DNA of 64,000 bases, from NCBI RefSeq assembly GCF_003347635.1, contig NZ_QDFY01000016.1, forward strand, positions 1 to 64,000, given 5' to 3'. The position numbers were made by a program, and so were the translations under genes. Numbering within the stretch: the stretch's first letter is position 1; every line of letters begins with the position of its first letter. Source of the stretch: Sphingosinicella terrae. Lineage in GTDB: Bacteria; Pseudomonadota; Alphaproteobacteria; Sphingomonadales; Sphingomonadaceae. The notes under the pieces were generated by a model, which did not search any database, was not told the origin of the DNA, and was given only the letters and a program-made list of their open reading frames with translations. Shown here piece after piece: positions 17,436 through 26,371 of this stretch.

Positions 17436-17870
17436 ATGGACGACACGACATCCCCCTCTTCACCCGGCGACGAGGGCGCGCCCGTTCGCCACGTCCTCCT
17501 GGTCGAGGACGAGGAGCTGGTCGCGATGGCGCTGGGCGACGAGCTCGAGCGGCTGGGCTGGTCGGTCGTCGGCCCGGCGACCACGCTCGAGGAAGCGCAG
17601 CGGCTGGTGTCGAGCGGCGTCCAGCTCGACGCGGCGATACTCGACGTCAATCTGCAGGGCCGCTGGGCCCATGGGCTCGCCGAAGAACTGACGCGTCGCG
17701 GCGTCCCGTTCGTCGCCTGCACCGGCTATGAGATGGTCGACCCCGACGGCCGCTTCGCCGGCGTGCCGGTGATCACCAAGCCGATCACCGCCGATCGCCT
17801 GAGCGCGACCCTGACCGACCTGATGGAGCGCGCCGAGCCCCACAACCCGATCACCCCCAGCGCCGGCTGA
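17436..17870 (+). CDS. Single-domain response regulator
   Basis: A 144-residue protein made only of a receiver domain. It shows the acidic pocket VLLVEDEELVA, the phospho-acceptor AAILDVNLQGR (about Asp 69), the switch Thr region FVACTGYE and the conserved Lys in VITKPI. There is no output domain, so it probably acts by protein contact or as a phosphate shuttle or sink; sphingomonads use several such regulators. No kinase gene is adjacent. ATG 17436 is preceded by AGGAG; open upstream codons to 17355 have no ribosome site. Confidence 0.9.
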   Translation: MDDTTSPSSPGDEGAPVRHVLLVEDEELVAMALGDELERLGWSVVGPATTLEEAQRLVSSGVQLDAAILDVNLQGRWAHGLAEELTRRGVPFVACTGYEMVDPDGRFAGVPVITKPITADRLSATLTDLMERAEPHNPITPSAG

Positions 17871-17902
17871 TCCCGATCCGGGGCGGAGGGGTCACCGGCT
17901 GG

Positions 17903-18892
17903 TCAGCCGGCGACGGTGAAGGACGGTGTCCCCTTGGCCAGCCGCTCGAGCAGCCGGCGCGCCAGATCCCGGAACAGGGTCGCTTCCTCTCCCTCGCCGG
18001 CCGCCGGCGGGGTGCCGGCGTCGGACGCCTTGCGGATCGACAGCCGCAGCGGGATCCGCCCCAGAAACGGGATGCCCATGACCTTGGCGGCCGCTTCGGC
18101 GCCGCCGCTGCCGAACGGGTCGCTCAGCTCTCCGCAATGGGGGCATTGGTAGCCCGCCATATTCTCGATCAGCCCGGTCACCTCGACGTCCATCTTGCGG
18201 AACATGTCGATCGCCCGGGTGGCGTCGATCAGCGCGAGGTCCTGCGGCGTCGAGACGATCACCGCGCCGGCCGGCTTCCACTTCTGGATGAGGGTCATCT
18301 GGACGTCGCCGGTGCCGGGCGGAAGATCGATCACCAGCAACTCGCAATCGCCCCAGTCGCCTTCCATCAGGTTCGACATCGCGCTCGCCGTCATCGGTCC
18401 GCGCCAGGCGACCGCCATCCCCGGCTCGATGAGCTGGCCGATCGACAGCATCCGCACGCCATGCGCGGGCAGCGGCACGATCTGGTCGTCGACCATGTCC
18501 GGCCGGTTCGGCTGCCCCATGATCCGCGGCTGCGACGGGCCGTAAATGTCGGCGTCGACCAGCCCGATCTTCTTGCCCAGCCGCGCCAGCGCGACGGCGA
18601 GATTGGCGGCGACCGTCGACTTGCCGACGCCGCCCTTGCCACTGGCGACCGCGACGATGGTGCGCTCGCGTTTCTCTGTCGTCATCGCGATCCGGGTATC
18701 GATGATCTCGGGCATGGCGATCGTCGCCGCCCTCAACTGCCGCTCGAGATGGGCCCGCTCGTCCGCCGAAAGGCCGGTCGCGTCGACGACGACGGTGGCG
18801 ATTCCGTCCTTGAGCCGGCTCATCACGAGCCGCGCGCCGAGGCCGTTCACGGCGGCGAGCGCCGCCTTCAGGGGGTCATTGGGATCGCTCAT
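17903..18892 (-). CDS. apbC: Mrp/ApbC family iron-sulfur cluster carrier ATPase
   Basis: A 329-residue cytosolic P-loop ATPase that carries and transfers Fe-S clusters to apo-proteins. The N-terminal 80 residues form a MIP18-like domain; then comes the deviant Walker A VASGKGGVGKSTVAANLAVALA, switch LVDADIYGPSQPRIMG, Walker B LLVIDLPPGTGDVQ, and a CxxC pair in ENMAGYQCPHCGEL that binds the bridging cluster. The upstream ORF continues beyond ATG 18892, but residues before it look unlike the family and overlap the hflK gene region. Divergent from hflK over 72 bases. Confidence 0.95.
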   Translation of the reverse strand: MSDPNDPLKAALAAVNGLGARLVMSRLKDGIATVVVDATGLSADERAHLERQLRAATIAMPEIIDTRIAMTTEKRERTIVAVASGKGGVGKSTVAANLAVALARLGKKIGLVDADIYGPSQPRIMGQPNRPDMVDDQIVPLPAHGVRMLSIGQLIEPGMAVAWRGPMTASAMSNLMEGDWGDCELLVIDLPPGTGDVQMTLIQKWKPAGAVIVSTPQDLALIDATRAIDMFRKMDVEVTGLIENMAGYQCPHCGELSDPFGSGGAEAAAKVMGIPFLGRIPLRLSIRKASDAGTPPAAGEGEEATLFRDLARRLLERLAKGTPSFTVAG

Positions 18893-18964
18893 TCGACCGC
18901 CGATAAGGAAAGCGGCACGGCTTGGCACTGTTTTTCCGCCGAGGCGCTTTATATAGAGACCGGC

Positions 18965-20062
18965 ATGAAACGATTTTTCTGGTGGGTAAGACGCCCCGGC
19001 GCGGTCTTGAGCGACAATCGGGGCGGGCCCTGGGGCGCGGGCGGCGGCGACGGCGGTGGCGGAGGCTCGGGCGGCGACGGGCCGCGCAATCCCTGGGGAC
19101 AGCCGCCGCGGCGGCGCAAGCCCGGGCGAACCGCCGACATCACCTCGCTCGACGAGTTCCTGAAGAAGAGCCGAGCCCGCTTCGGCGGCCGCTTTCCGTC
19201 CTCCCAGGACGGGCGGCCTTACTGGCTCTACGGCCTGATCGCCTTCATCCTCCTGTGGATCCTGCTGACCAGCGTCCACCGCATCAGCCCGCAGGAGCGC
19301 GGGGTCGTCACCTTTTTCGGCGAATATACCCGCACCATGCAGCCGGGCATCGGCTTCTCGTGGCCGGCGCCGATCGGACGGGTCGAGAAGCTCGACGTGG
19401 AGAATATCCGCACGCTGACCATTCCGGGCAGCGCGGGCACGGAGAATCTCATCCTGACCGGCGATCAGAATGTGATCGATCTTGCTTATTCCGTGCGCTG
19501 GAACATCAAGGATCCGCAGCGCTTCCTGTTCCAGATCGCCGAGCCCGAGCAGACCATCCAGGAAGTCGCCGAAAGCGCGATGCGCGCGGTCGTCGCGCGG
19601 GTGTCGCTCGACGACGCGATCGGCGCCGGCCGCTCCGACGTCGAGCAGAGCGTGGAGCAGAACATGCAGCAGCTGCTCGACGATTATGGCGCCGGCGTGC
19701 GAATCCAGGGCGTGGCGATCAACCAGTCGGTGCCGCCTGCGGCGGTCAACGAGGCCTTCCTCCAGGTCTCGGCCGCGCAGCAGCAGGCGCAGAGCTACAT
19801 GAACGACGCGCGCGCCTACGCGCTCCAGATCACCGCAAAGGCCCAGGGCGACGCCGCCGCGTTCGAGAAGGTCTATGCGGAATATCGCGCCGCACCCGAA
19901 GTGACGCGGCGACGCATGTATTATGAAACGATGGAGCGGATCCTGTCACGCGTCGACACGACGATCATCGAGGCGCCGGGGGTGACCCCCTATCTGCCGC
20001 TGCCGGAGATCCAGAGGCGCCAGGCCCAGCCGCAGCCGCAGCAGGGAGCCCCGGCCCAATGA
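18965..20062 (+). CDS. hflK: FtsH protease modulator HflK
   Basis: HflK and HflC form a large membrane complex of SPFH (band 7) proteins in the inner membrane that surrounds and restrains the FtsH protease. The 365-residue protein has a Gly-rich cytosolic N-terminus (residues 18-45), one membrane helix (YWLYGLIAFILLWILLTSV, about 80-98), then the periplasmic SPFH domain with QERGVVTFFGEYTRTMQPGIGFSWP and coiled coil. The Pro/Gln-rich tail is usual. ATG 18965 has GAGA upstream; the frame is open further upstream but overlaps apbC. Its stop overlaps the hflC start (ATGA). Confidence 0.95.
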   Translation: MKRFFWWVRRPGAVLSDNRGGPWGAGGGDGGGGGSGGDGPRNPWGQPPRRRKPGRTADITSLDEFLKKSRARFGGRFPSSQDGRPYWLYGLIAFILLWILLTSVHRISPQERGVVTFFGEYTRTMQPGIGFSWPAPIGRVEKLDVENIRTLTIPGSAGTENLILTGDQNVIDLAYSVRWNIKDPQRFLFQIAEPEQTIQEVAESAMRAVVARVSLDDAIGAGRSDVEQSVEQNMQQLLDDYGAGVRIQGVAINQSVPPAAVNEAFLQVSAAQQQAQSYMNDARAYALQITAKAQGDAAAFEKVYAEYRAAPEVTRRRMYYETMERILSRVDTTIIEAPGVTPYLPLPEIQRRQAQPQPQQGAPAQ

Positions 20063-20922
20063 GCAGCGTCCTTCGCAACCCGATCGCCCTGATCATCGTG
20101 GCGATCCTGCTGCTCTTCCTGGTCGGCAGCACCTTCACCACCGTGCCCGAGACCAAGCAGGCGGTGATCACCCGGTTCGGCGAGCCGGAGCGGATCCTCA
20201 ACCGCTACCGGGCCGGCGAGACGTTCGGTCAGAGCGGTGCCGGGCTTGCGGCCCGTTTTCCGTTCGTCGATGAAATCGTCTGGATCGACAAGCGCATCCA
20301 GTCGATCGACATGGAGAACCAGCAGGTCCTGTCGACCGACCAGCTCCGCCTGCAGGTCGACGCTTATGCGCGCTACCGGATCGTCGATCCGCTGCGCATG
20401 TACATCGCCGCGCGCTCCGAGCAGAATGTCAGCGATCAGCTCCGGCCGATCCTCGGCTCGGCGCTCCGCAACGAACTCGGCCGCCGTCCGTTTGCTGCGC
20501 TGTTGAGTCCGGAGCGCGGGCAGATGATGGACAATATCCAGAACGCCCTCAATCGCGTCGCCATCCAATATGGCGCGCAGATCGTCGACGTCCGCATCAA
20601 GCGTGCCGATCTCCCCGACGGCACGCCGCTCGAATCCGCCTATGAACGGATGCGTACCGCCCGCCAGCAGGAGGCCCGCTCGATTCAGGCGCAGGGCCTC
20701 AAGCAGGCCCAGATCATTCGCGCCGAGGCGGATGCCGAGGCGGCGGCGACCTACGCCCAGGCCTTCAACCAGGATCCATCCTTCTACGATTTCTACCGGG
20801 CGATGCAGTCCTACGAGGCGAGCTTCATCAGCCAGGCCAATGGCGACGGGCAGCGCGGACGGACCAACGTCATCCTGTCGCCGGACAATGAATATCTGCG
20901 TCAGTTCACGGAGCCGCGCTAG
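20059..20922 (+). CDS. hflC: FtsH protease modulator HflC
   Basis: The 287-residue partner of HflK. One N-terminal membrane helix (PIALIIVAILLLFLVGSTF) anchors a periplasmic SPFH domain: VPETKQAVITRFGEPERIL, VDEIVWIDKRIQSIDMENQQVLSTDQLRLQVDAYARYRI, and the coiled-coil stretch YERMRTARQQEARSIQAQG. It ends with SPDNEYLRQF, a normal HflC tail. The four-base overlap with hflK implies coupled synthesis of a 1:1 complex. degP follows after 130 bases, so membrane and periplasmic quality control lie together. Confidence 0.95.
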   Translation: MSSVLRNPIALIIVAILLLFLVGSTFTTVPETKQAVITRFGEPERILNRYRAGETFGQSGAGLAARFPFVDEIVWIDKRIQSIDMENQQVLSTDQLRLQVDAYARYRIVDPLRMYIAARSEQNVSDQLRPILGSALRNELGRRPFAALLSPERGQMMDNIQNALNRVAIQYGAQIVDVRIKRADLPDGTPLESAYERMRTARQQEARSIQAQGLKQAQIIRAEADAEAAATYAQAFNQDPSFYDFYRAMQSYEASFISQANGDGQRGRTNVILSPDNEYLRQFTEPR

Positions 20923-21052
20923 CTGATGGGGCGCGCAACGCCATTCAATCGCCGTTCAGCCGCCCCATCTACTTGACGAGCCATATCGGCGGAAAGGTCG
21001 GCGCCGCGGGCTCCGGCGCGGCCTTCCGGACCGGAAGAGGAGGATCGGACAC

Positions 21053-22603
21053 GTGCGTTACGTTTATGGAGTCACTGCTGCCCTGCTGCTCGGCGGCGCC
21101 GCCGCCACGCTGACCCTGCAGCCGGTCGGCGCGCAGACCGCGCAGAACGAACCCGGCGCCATCACCGTCCCGCGGACCGGCGCGCCGCCGAGCTTCGCGG
21201 ACCTGGTCGAGCGGCTCCAGCCGGCGGTGGTCAATATCTCCACCCGCCAGAGCGTTCAGATGCGCCAGCGCGCGCTGCCGCCCGGCTTCGAGGAATTCTT
21301 CCGCCGCTTCGGCGCCCCGGTTCCCGAGGGGGACGGCGGCGACACCGTCACCCAGCGCGGCGGCTCGTTGGGCTCCGGCTTCATCATCTCCGCCGACGGC
21401 TACATCGTCACCAACAACCACGTCGTCGCTCCGGCGCGGCCGGATGCGGTGATCGAGCAGATCACCGTCACCTTGTCCGACCGCACCGAATATGAGGCGG
21501 AGGTGGTCGGCCGCGACCAGCTCGCCGACATCGCCGTGCTCAAGGTGACGCCGAACCGCGCCCTGCCGTTCGTCCGCTTCGGCGATTCGAGCCAGGTCCG
21601 CGTCGGCGAATGGGTGGTCGCGATCGGCAATCCGTTCGGGCTCGGCGGTACCGTCACCGCCGGTATCATCTCGGCCGTCCACCGCAACATCAATGCCGGC
21701 CTCTACGACCGCTACATCCAGACCGACGCCTCGATCAATTCGGGCAATTCGGGCGGCCCGATGTTCGACCTCCAGGGCAATGTCATCGGCATCAACACCG
21801 CCTTGATCTCGCCCACCGGCGGCAATGTCGGCATCGGGTTCGCCATCCCGGCCGAGCAGGTGCGCCCCGTCGTCGACGCGCTGCGTCGCGGCGAGCGGGT
21901 CCGCCGCGGCTATGTCGGCGTCGGCCTCCAGGACATCGACGAAGGCGTCGCCGCCGCGCTCGGCATCGACCGCAACCGCGGCGAGCTGATCCGCACCGTG
22001 ACCCCCGGCGGTCCCGCCGACCGGGCCGGGATCCGCCAGGGCGACGTCGTGGTCAGCGTCGCCGGCCAGCCGGTCACCCCGGACCAGACGCTCGCTTACC
22101 TCGTCTCGCGCCAGGAGATCGGCGCGCGCGTGCCGTTCGAGATACTCCGCAACGGCCGCCGCAGCACGGTCACGGTGACCATCGCCGAGCGCCCCACCGA
22201 GGAGGAGTTGGCGCGGCTCAACAATATCGAGCCCGACGAGGCGACCGTGCCCGAGCCGAGCAAGGCGGACGAGCAGTCGGCCGGCCAGCGCTCGACCCAG
22301 GGGAGCCTCGGCCTCAGCGTCCAGACGCTGACGCCGGATATCGCCCGGCGCCTGCGCATCACCGATGCCAATGTCCGCGGGGTCGTCGTCGCGGCGGTCG
22401 AGCCGAACAGCGATGCGGGGCAGAAGGGCGTCCGCGCCGGCGACGTGATTCTCTCGATCAACCAGACCTCGACGCCCAATCCGGAGGCGGCGGCGTCGGC
22501 GATCGCCGAGGCGCGCCGCGCCGGCCGGGATTCGGTGCTGCTGCTCATTCGCCGCGGCTCCCAGCCGCCGGTCTATGTCGGCGTCGCGCTCAGCGGCGAC
22601 TGA
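21053..22603 (+). CDS. degP: Periplasmic serine endoprotease Do (DegP/HtrA)
   Basis: A 516-residue periplasmic protease-chaperone that degrades misfolded envelope proteins. Signal peptide residues 1-28, trypsin-like domain with the triad His123 (TNNHVV), Asp159 (LADIAVLKV) and Ser233 (NSGNSGGPMFD), then two PDZ domains (about 262-350 and 420-510) with GYVGVGLQDID and GVVVAAVEPNSDAGQKGVRAGDVI. Length and order match DegP/MucD proteins. Start is GTG 21053 with AGAGGAGG upstream. It lies downstream of hflKC, from which it could be partly transcribed. Confidence 0.95.
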   Translation: MRYVYGVTAALLLGGAAATLTLQPVGAQTAQNEPGAITVPRTGAPPSFADLVERLQPAVVNISTRQSVQMRQRALPPGFEEFFRRFGAPVPEGDGGDTVTQRGGSLGSGFIISADGYIVTNNHVVAPARPDAVIEQITVTLSDRTEYEAEVVGRDQLADIAVLKVTPNRALPFVRFGDSSQVRVGEWVVAIGNPFGLGGTVTAGIISAVHRNINAGLYDRYIQTDASINSGNSGGPMFDLQGNVIGINTALISPTGGNVGIGFAIPAEQVRPVVDALRRGERVRRGYVGVGLQDIDEGVAAALGIDRNRGELIRTVTPGGPADRAGIRQGDVVVSVAGQPVTPDQTLAYLVSRQEIGARVPFEILRNGRRSTVTVTIAERPTEEELARLNNIEPDEATVPEPSKADEQSAGQRSTQGSLGLSVQTLTPDIARRLRITDANVRGVVVAAVEPNSDAGQKGVRAGDVILSINQTSTPNPEAAASAIAEARRAGRDSVLLLIRRGSQPPVYVGVALSGD

Positions 22604-22688
22604 ACAGCGCTTGCCGCCGGGCCGCGGGCGGGGCTAGTCCTCCTCCGATGCGGCCCGGCACTCGCGCCGGACGCGGCGGGGAGCGGCC

Positions 22689-24650
22689 GTGGCCCGATCG
22701 ATCGAAGGGGACGTGACAGCGCGTCCAATGCGTGAGCTGACGCTGCGGGCGGTCGTCCTCGGCGGTCTCATCACCCTCGTCTTCACCGCGGCCAATGTCT
22801 ATCTCGGCCTTCGGGTCGGGCTCACCTTCGCGACCTCGATCCCGGCCGCCGTCATCTCGATGGCGGTGCTGCGCTGGTTCGCCTCCTCGAACATTCTCGA
22901 GAACAATATCGTCCAGACGATCGCGTCGGCCGCCGGCACGCTGGCCGCGATCATCTTCGTCCTGCCCGGCCTCGTCATCGTCGGCTGGTGGAGCGGCTTT
23001 CCCTATTGGACGACCGCCGCCGCGACCGCCGTCGGCGGCATCTTGGGGGTCATGTTCTCGGTACCCCTGCGGCGCGCGCTCGTCGTCGACACGCCGCTGC
23101 CTTATCCCGAAGGCGTCGCCGCCGCCGAGGTGCTCAAGGTCGGTGCCGGGTCCCGCGAAGGCGATATCGAGAACGAGAAGGGACTCAGGGTCATCGTCGT
23201 CGGCGCGCTGACCGCCGCCGCCTACAGCCTGATCGCCAAGACGCGACTGCTCGTCGAGGAAGCGGCCCATTATTTCCATGTCGGCCCGGCGGCGACCGGA
23301 ATCTCCGCCGGCCTCTCCTACGCGCTCGTCGGCGCCGGGCATCTCGTCGGCCTTTCGGTCGGCATGGCGCTGCTCGTCGGCCTGATCCTCGGCTGGTGGG
23401 TCCTGCTGCCGATCCTGACCAGCGGCTTGCCCGGACCGGCCGAGGAAGTCGCCGGCGCGGTCTTCGCGTCGGAAGTGCGTTTCTTCGGCGCCGGCGTGAT
23501 CGGCGTCGCCGCGATCTGGACCCTGCTCAGGATCATCGGGCCCATATTGAAAGGCATTGCGGGTGCGATGGCGGCCTCGCGGCTGCGCGCGTCCGGTGCC
23601 GCCGAGGCGCTGCCGCTGGTCGAGCGCGACATGCCGATCCGGGTCGTTGGCGCCGTCATTCTCGGATCGATGGTGCCGATCGCCGTCCTGCTCTGGCTGT
23701 TCATCGCCGGCGGTCCGCTCGAAGGGGCGGCGGTGCCACTCATCCTCGGCACGCTTCTCTTCATCCTCGTCGCCGGCCTGATCATTGCCTCGGTCTGTGG
23801 CTACATGGCCGGGCTCATGGGCGCATCGAACAGCCCGATATCCGGCATCGGCATCCTGGCGATCCTGGCGGCCGCCCTGCTGCTCGCCGCCGGCTTCGAC
23901 GGCGCCGCCGAGGGCGAGATCCGCGCGCTGATCGCCTATGCCCTGTTCGCGACCGCGATCGTGTTCGGCATCGCCACCATCTCGAACGACAATCTCCAGG
24001 ACCTCAAGACCGGCCAGCTGGTCGGCGCGACGCCGTGGCGCCAGCAGCTCGCTCTGGTCTACGGCGTCATCTTCGGCTCGATCGTCATCCCGCCGGTGCT
24101 CGAGATGCTCAACGCTGCCTATGGCTTCGCCGGGGCGCCCGGCGCCGGCGACGATGCGCTGGCGGCGCCGCAGGCCGGATTGATCTCGGCACTGGCGACC
24201 GGAGTCCTCGGCGGCGACCTCAACTGGCGGATGATCGGTTTCGGCGTGCTGGCCGGCATCGGCGCGGTCATCCTCGACGCGGCGCTGGGCCGGGCCGGCA
24301 AGCTCCGCCTGCCTCCGCTCGGCATCGGCATCGGCGTCTACCTGCCGATGTCGGTGACCTTGCCGGTGGTGATCGGCGCCGTGCTGGGCAAGCTCTACGA
24401 CCGGCGTGCCGAGCGCTCCGCCAACCCGGAATTCGCCAAGCGGATGGGGGTGCTGCTCGCCACCGGCCTCATCGTCGGCGACAGCCTGCTCAACGTCGCC
24501 TTTGCCGGCATCGTCTATTATGCGGATGAAGGCGCACCTTTGGCGCTGGTCGGTCCCGAATTCGCGCCGATCGCGCTGGTCGCGGGCACCCTGGTCTTCG
24601 TGACGTTGCTGGCCCTGCTCTACCGTTCCACCGCCCGCGTCAGGCTCTGA
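22689..24650 (+). CDS. OPT-family oligopeptide/metal-chelate transporter
   Basis: A 653-residue inner-membrane protein with about 16 hydrophobic segments. Family marks of the bacterial OPT branch are ELTLRAVVLGGLITLVFTAANVYLGLRVGLTFATSIPAAVISMAVLRW at the N-terminus, NNIVQTIASAAGTLAAIIFVLPGL, TPLPYPEGVAAAEVLK, GLMGASNSPISGIGI and SNDNLQDLKTGQLVGATPWRQQ. Such transporters move peptides or related compounds with protons; the substrate here cannot be read from sequence. GTG 22689 has GGGGAG upstream; ATG 22728 is a possible alternative. Convergent with panE, nine bases between stops. Confidence 0.92.
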   Translation: MARSIEGDVTARPMRELTLRAVVLGGLITLVFTAANVYLGLRVGLTFATSIPAAVISMAVLRWFASSNILENNIVQTIASAAGTLAAIIFVLPGLVIVGWWSGFPYWTTAAATAVGGILGVMFSVPLRRALVVDTPLPYPEGVAAAEVLKVGAGSREGDIENEKGLRVIVVGALTAAAYSLIAKTRLLVEEAAHYFHVGPAATGISAGLSYALVGAGHLVGLSVGMALLVGLILGWWVLLPILTSGLPGPAEEVAGAVFASEVRFFGAGVIGVAAIWTLLRIIGPILKGIAGAMAASRLRASGAAEALPLVERDMPIRVVGAVILGSMVPIAVLLWLFIAGGPLEGAAVPLILGTLLFILVAGLIIASVCGYMAGLMGASNSPISGIGILAILAAALLLAAGFDGAAEGEIRALIAYALFATAIVFGIATISNDNLQDLKTGQLVGATPWRQQLALVYGVIFGSIVIPPVLEMLNAAYGFAGAPGAGDDALAAPQAGLISALATGVLGGDLNWRMIGFGVLAGIGAVILDAALGRAGKLRLPPLGIGIGVYLPMSVTLPVVIGAVLGKLYDRRAERSANPEFAKRMGVLLATGLIVGDSLLNVAFAGIVYYADEGAPLALVGPEFAPIALVAGTLVFVTLLALLYRSTARVRL

Positions 24651-24659
24651 GGGGAAGGG

Positions 24660-25709
24660 TCAATAGCCGAAGCCTGGAAGGGCTCGGCCCTCCAGGACAT
24701 GATCGCGCAGCTCGCGCGGCCCCCAGTGCCGCTCGACGCCGGCCTCGGCCTGGCGGATGAGCTCGACGATCCGCTCGTTGACCGGGGCGCGGCGGCCGAG
24801 CGAGCGAGCCAGCTTCACCACTTCGCCGTTGAGATAGTCGATCTCCGTCGGCCGGCCGGCGGCGAGGTCGTCGGCCATGGAAGAACGCGCATCGGCGTCG
24901 ATCTTCTGCACCTTGAGCACCGTCCGCCGGAACAGGAAATCCGGGGCGGCGACGATGTGGGGGACGAGCTTGGGCGGGAAGGGGCCGATCTGGGCCGGCC
25001 GGATTCCGGACTTGTCGAGCAGCTCGAGCGCCTCGACCTGGGAAGCGGCGACGACGCGGCGATAGTCGCGCTCGCCCAGCTGGTCGAGCAGGGTCCTCCC
25101 GGACAGCGCGTTGACGGCATTGTTGAGGTTGATGAGCAGCTTGCCCCAGGCGACTCCTGCCATGTCGTCCGACAGGCGCAGCGCGCCCGGACCCTTGCCG
25201 AGCCGCGCCGCCAGCGCGCGGGTGACCTCATGGTCTTCCACCCACAGCGTTCCCGCCACGCCCTTGTGCCAGCGCCCGTTGGGCAGGCGGGCGACGTTGA
25301 ACGGCACCATGCCGCGAAGGACCGTGAACCCGGGCAGCGCCTCGTTCAGCGTGTCGACATTGCCGACGCCGTTCTGGAAGCTGATGATCGTCGCGTCCTT
25401 GCGGGCATGGCGCCCGATCTGCGCCGCCGCTTCGGGCGTGTCCTGGCTCTTGACGCACAAGGCGACGATATCGGCCTGCGCCATCGCCTTGGGAAAGGTG
25501 GAGAATCGCACTTCGTCCGGCCGCGCCTCGATCCGGCGGCCTTCGCTGTCCGTGACCGTGAGGCCGTTCGCCTGGATCTCGTCGCGCACCGTCGAGCGGC
25601 CGATGAAGGTGACGTGGAGGCCGGCGATCGCCCACACCGCGCCGATGTAGCAGCCGACCGAGCCGGCGCCGAAGATCGCGATCCTGGGATCCTGGAGCGG
25701 CGCGGCCAA
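24660..25709 (-). CDS. panE: 2-dehydropantoate 2-reductase family protein
   Basis: A 349-residue NADPH-dependent reductase of the ApbA/PanE family; PanE makes pantoate for coenzyme A. It has the Rossmann start RIAIFGAGSVGCYIGAVWA, ADIVALCVKSQDT, SFQNGVGN, the catalytic Lys region GVAWGKLLINLNNAVNAL and the PTEIDYLNGEVV substrate segment. It is about 50 residues longer than E. coli PanE, as are many paralogues of unknown substrate, so the exact reaction is less certain than the family. The apparent start is TTG 25709, six bases after the queF stop, with no ATG in reach, which suggests coupled translation. Confidence 0.85.
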   Translation of the reverse strand: MAAPLQDPRIAIFGAGSVGCYIGAVWAIAGLHVTFIGRSTVRDEIQANGLTVTDSEGRRIEARPDEVRFSTFPKAMAQADIVALCVKSQDTPEAAAQIGRHARKDATIISFQNGVGNVDTLNEALPGFTVLRGMVPFNVARLPNGRWHKGVAGTLWVEDHEVTRALAARLGKGPGALRLSDDMAGVAWGKLLINLNNAVNALSGRTLLDQLGERDYRRVVAASQVEALELLDKSGIRPAQIGPFPPKLVPHIVAAPDFLFRRTVLKVQKIDADARSSMADDLAAGRPTEIDYLNGEVVKLARSLGRRAPVNERIVELIRQAEAGVERHWGPRELRDHVLEGRALPGFGY

Positions 25710-25715
25710 GCCGGA

Positions 25716-26162
25716 TCAGCCCCGTCCGCGATAGGCGGCGACCCCCTGGTCGGGGACCCAGAGGCCGGCCGGCGGATCGCCCGACTGCCAGAAGACGTCG
25801 ATCGGCATGCCGCCGCGCGGATACCAGTAGCCGCCGATGCGCAGCCATAGCGGTTTCATCTCGTCGACCAGCCGCTCGGCAATGCCCACCGTCACCGCCT
25901 CGTGGAACCCGCAATGGTTGCGGAAGGCGCCGAGGAACAGCTTCAGCGACTTGGATTCGACGATGAGCTCTCCCGGCGCATAGTCGATCACGAGGTGCGC
26001 GAAATCGGGCTGGCCGGTGACCGGACAGAGCGAGGTGAATTCCGGCACGGCGAAGCGGACGAGATAAGGACGGCCGGGCCGCGGGTTCGGCACATAATCG
26101 AGCTTCGCCTCCTCGGGCGAGGCGGGCAGGCTGCTGGTCCGGCCGAGATGGGTGAGGTCCAT
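25716..26162 (-). CDS. queF: NADPH-dependent 7-cyano-7-deazaguanine reductase
   Basis: QueF reduces preQ0 to preQ1, a late step in queuosine synthesis for tRNA anticodons. The 148-residue unimodular form is seen, with active-site Cys in [21 protein letters not shown] (about residue 46), the E-S-K-S-L-K motif [24 protein letters not shown], and the C-terminal [15 protein letters not shown]-type ribosome site sits upstream of ATG 26162. The rest of the queuosine pathway is not in the window. Upstream lies a heptanucleotide repeat array and the divergent AI-2E transporter. Confidence 0.95.
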   Translation of the reverse strand: MDLTHLGRTSSLPASPEEAKLDYVPNPRPGRPYLVRFAVPEFTSLCPVTGQPDFAHLVIDYAPGELIVESKSLKLFLGAFRNHCGFHEAVTVGIAERLVDEMKPLWLRIGGYWYPRGGMPIDVFWQSGDPPAGLWVPDQGVAAYRGRG

Positions 26163-26182
26163 GGCGGCTCCTTAAGGGAAAG

Positions 26183-26315
26183 GGGGGCTGGGGACTAGGG
26201 TTTGGGGGCTAGGGGCTGGGGACTGGGGACTGGGATGTGGAAGGTTGGTGCGGCTCCGAGAGTTCGGTCGCCTCTGCCAGTCCAATCCAGTCCCCAGTCC
26301 CCAGTCCCCAGTCCC
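26183..26315. repeat. Heptanucleotide array with inverted partner array (copy 1)
   Basis: Seven head-to-tail heptamers related to GGGGACT run from 26183 to 26231 (three exact, others GGGGGCT, AGGGGCT, AGGGTTT). After 47 bases an inverted array of AGTCCCC (three exact copies at 289-309 of the 26 kb block plus partial copies) runs 26279-26315. The two arms can pair into a long hairpin. It occupies the divergent gap between queF and the AI-2E gene. A second copy of the same design is at 54682-54785. Confidence 0.85.
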
Positions 26316-26371
26316 GCGTCCCCATCCAACCCGATTGGCGGCCCACGCGACCTCGTCTAGATATCCGCATC

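Noticed and set aside
26237-26371. An N-terminal extension of the AI-2E transporter through the repeat
   Set aside because: The peptide consists of SPVPSPQ-type repeats from the heptamer array, upstream of the natural start at 26372.
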